Shown here: one piece after another, positions 63,116 to 64,000 of the stretch
Layout: each line of letters starts with the position of its first letter
How positions within the stretch are numbered: position 1 is the stretch's first letter
DNA from: Marinomonas sp. TW1
GTDB taxonomy: Bacteria; Pseudomonadota; Gammaproteobacteria; Pseudomonadales; Marinomonadaceae
Direction: 5' to 3'
Length of the DNA stretch: 64,000 nt
Assembly (NCBI RefSeq): GCF_001625355.1
Contig: NZ_JSEE01000007.1
Coordinates: 62,001 to 126,000, forward strand
The notes under the pieces: generated by a model
The model's input: the letters and a program-made list of their open reading frames with translations, nothing else
Databases searched by the model: none
Told to the model about the DNA's origin: nothing
Translations under genes and position numbers: made by a program

Positions 63116-64000
63116 TTTTGCTCTACTGGAAGGGCGTTTTTTGTTCTGCTGATTACTTGTTAGCGGTCTTGCCCCCGACTTATTTTTATTGGCCTTATTG
63201 CGGGCTTTTTCAGCGGCGGCATTTTTACTAATTGTTGGGCGATTTGAGGTATGCGATGCGCCCGTTTTTTGGCCTGGTTTGGCATTTTTAGGACGTCGAG
63301 GAACGCGTTTGTCTTGCTCAGCTGGCGGTACAAGTTTGTTGTCGCCATGACCGATTAAGTCTGCTCGACCCATTTTGATCAGGGTGTCGCGAAGTCCTTG
63401 CCAGTTACTTGAATCATGGTAACGTAAAAAACCTTTTTGAACGCGTCGTTGTTCATAATCTTTTGGCGTATAAACGTCTTCACTTTTATAGGTCACTTGT
63501 TTTAACGGGTTCTTACCAGAGTGGTACATGGCCGTTGCCAGTGACATTGGTGAAGGATAAAAGTTTTGTACCTGATCTGGTTTAAAGTCGTTTGTTTTCA
63601 GCCAAACCGCTAGATTCATCATGTCTTCATCTGAGCTGCCTGGGTGAGCGGCAATGAAATAGGGAATCAGATGCTGTTTCTTGCCTGCTTCTTTGGAGTA
63701 TTTGTCAAACATTCGTTTGAAGCGGTCATAAGTTCCCATGCCTGGCTTCATCATTTTTGAAAGGGTACCTGCCTCTGAGTGCTCAGGAGCAATTTTTAGC
63801 AGTCCGCCCACATGATGTGTTACCAATTCCCGAACGTATTCAGGGTCTTCTACGGCTAAATCATAGCGTAGGCCTGAGGCAATCGAGACGGTATGAATGC
63901 CTTCGATAGCACGTGTCTTACGGTATAACTGAGTCGTAGGACTATGATCTGTGTTTAAATTGGAACAAATAGTAGGGTAAACGCAAGACAGTTTACGGCA
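63113..64000 (-). CDS. ygiQ: YgiQ-family radical SAM protein, C-terminal part
   Basis: The frame is open to the right edge of the window, so about 295 C-terminal residues are present and the N-terminal radical SAM cysteines lie outside it. [79 protein letters not shown] and [13 protein letters not shown] are typical of YgiQ, a large radical SAM protein of unknown reaction. The last 60 residues are a lysine- and asparagine-rich disordered tail, as in many members, possibly for nucleic acid or ribosome contact. An apparent start at 63826 is only an internal TTG and should not be used. Confidence 0.93.
   Translation of the reverse strand, partial: CRKLSCVYPTICSNLNTDHSPTTQLYRKTRAIEGIHTVSIASGLRYDLAVEDPEYVRELVTHHVGGLLKIAPEHSEAGTLSKMMKPGMGTYDRFKRMFDKYSKEAGKKQHLIPYFIAAHPGSSDEDMMNLAVWLKTNDFKPDQVQNFYPSPMSLATAMYHSGKNPLKQVTYKSEDVYTPKDYEQRRVQKGFLRYHDSSNWQGLRDTLIKMGRADLIGHGDNKLVPPAEQDKRVPRRPKNAKPGQKTGASHTSNRPTISKNAAAEKARNKANKNKSGARPLTSNQQNKKRPSSRAK

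Noticed and set aside
63113..63826. Self-contained 237-residue gene at the right edge
   Set aside because: The apparent start is an internal TTG; the frame and YgiQ similarity continue to the end of the window, so it is a partial ygiQ.

Overview
The window looks like a chromosome segment of a marine gammaproteobacterium of the Oceanospirillales, most like Marinomonas. This is inferred from the conserved gene order ndk-rlmN-pilW-rodZ-ispG-hisS-yfgM-bamB-der, moderate AT-rich composition, many chemoreceptors and norspermidine genes. No rRNA, tRNA, CRISPR array, prophage or intact insertion sequence was recognised.

Layout. 0-8.5 kb: the end of a thiolase gene, then a leftward catabolic operon (two aldehyde dehydrogenases, an outer-membrane channel-like protein, a DUF2306 membrane protein, an acyl-CoA synthetase) facing a divergent MarR regulator, with a tandem palindromic operator between them. 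8.5-9.6 kb: a long stretch without a convincing gene. 9.6-20.8 kb: an acid-sugar catabolic island. It has a beta-decarboxylating dehydrogenase, an AEC carrier, a GntR/FCD regulator, a Gfo/Idh oxidoreductase, an SMP-30 lactonase, a complete tripartite tricarboxylate transporter (TctC, TctB, TctA), a small monooxygenase-fold protein, a DUF1537 (OtnK-like) kinase and a class II aldolase (OtnC-like). A FadR-type palindrome and a near copy of it mark the two main promoters. 21.3-24.1 kb: a six-TM chemoreceptor and an FMN alpha-hydroxy-acid dehydrogenase. 24.1-24.6 kb: a patch of palindromic repeats.

24.9-29.0 kb: three consecutive integron-type gene cassettes, each ending in an attC-like site, with no integrase in view. 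They encode a nuclease-SIR2 fusion, a coiled-coil protein with a PD-(D/E)XK-like C-terminus, and a five-TM protein whose C-terminus is encoded by its own attC. This is the best candidate for an undescribed, possibly anti-phage, system. 29.3-44.7 kb: a coiled-coil membrane protein, the norspermidine pair (nspC and carboxynorspermidine dehydrogenase), NnrU, a dCache chemoreceptor, YegD, a FUSC transporter-like protein, a CSS-EAL c-di-GMP phosphodiesterase, a cobalamin riboswitch with a CbiM-like permease, and a TetR/fadH divergent pair with two operator palindromes.

44.8-52.8 kb: iron-sulfur cluster assembly (iscR-sufBCDSA-sufT, then sufE-iscS) with an IscR type-1 site upstream of iscR. It occupies the place where the isc operon sits in most gammaproteobacteria, directly before ndk. 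52.9-62.2 kb: the conserved housekeeping block from ndk to der. 62.4-64 kb: a small membrane protein and the C-terminal part of a YgiQ-type radical SAM protein that runs off the window.

Several start codons were moved inward from the longest possible ORF because a ribosome binding site, family N-terminus or neighbouring gene supports the internal start; each case is stated in its entry.
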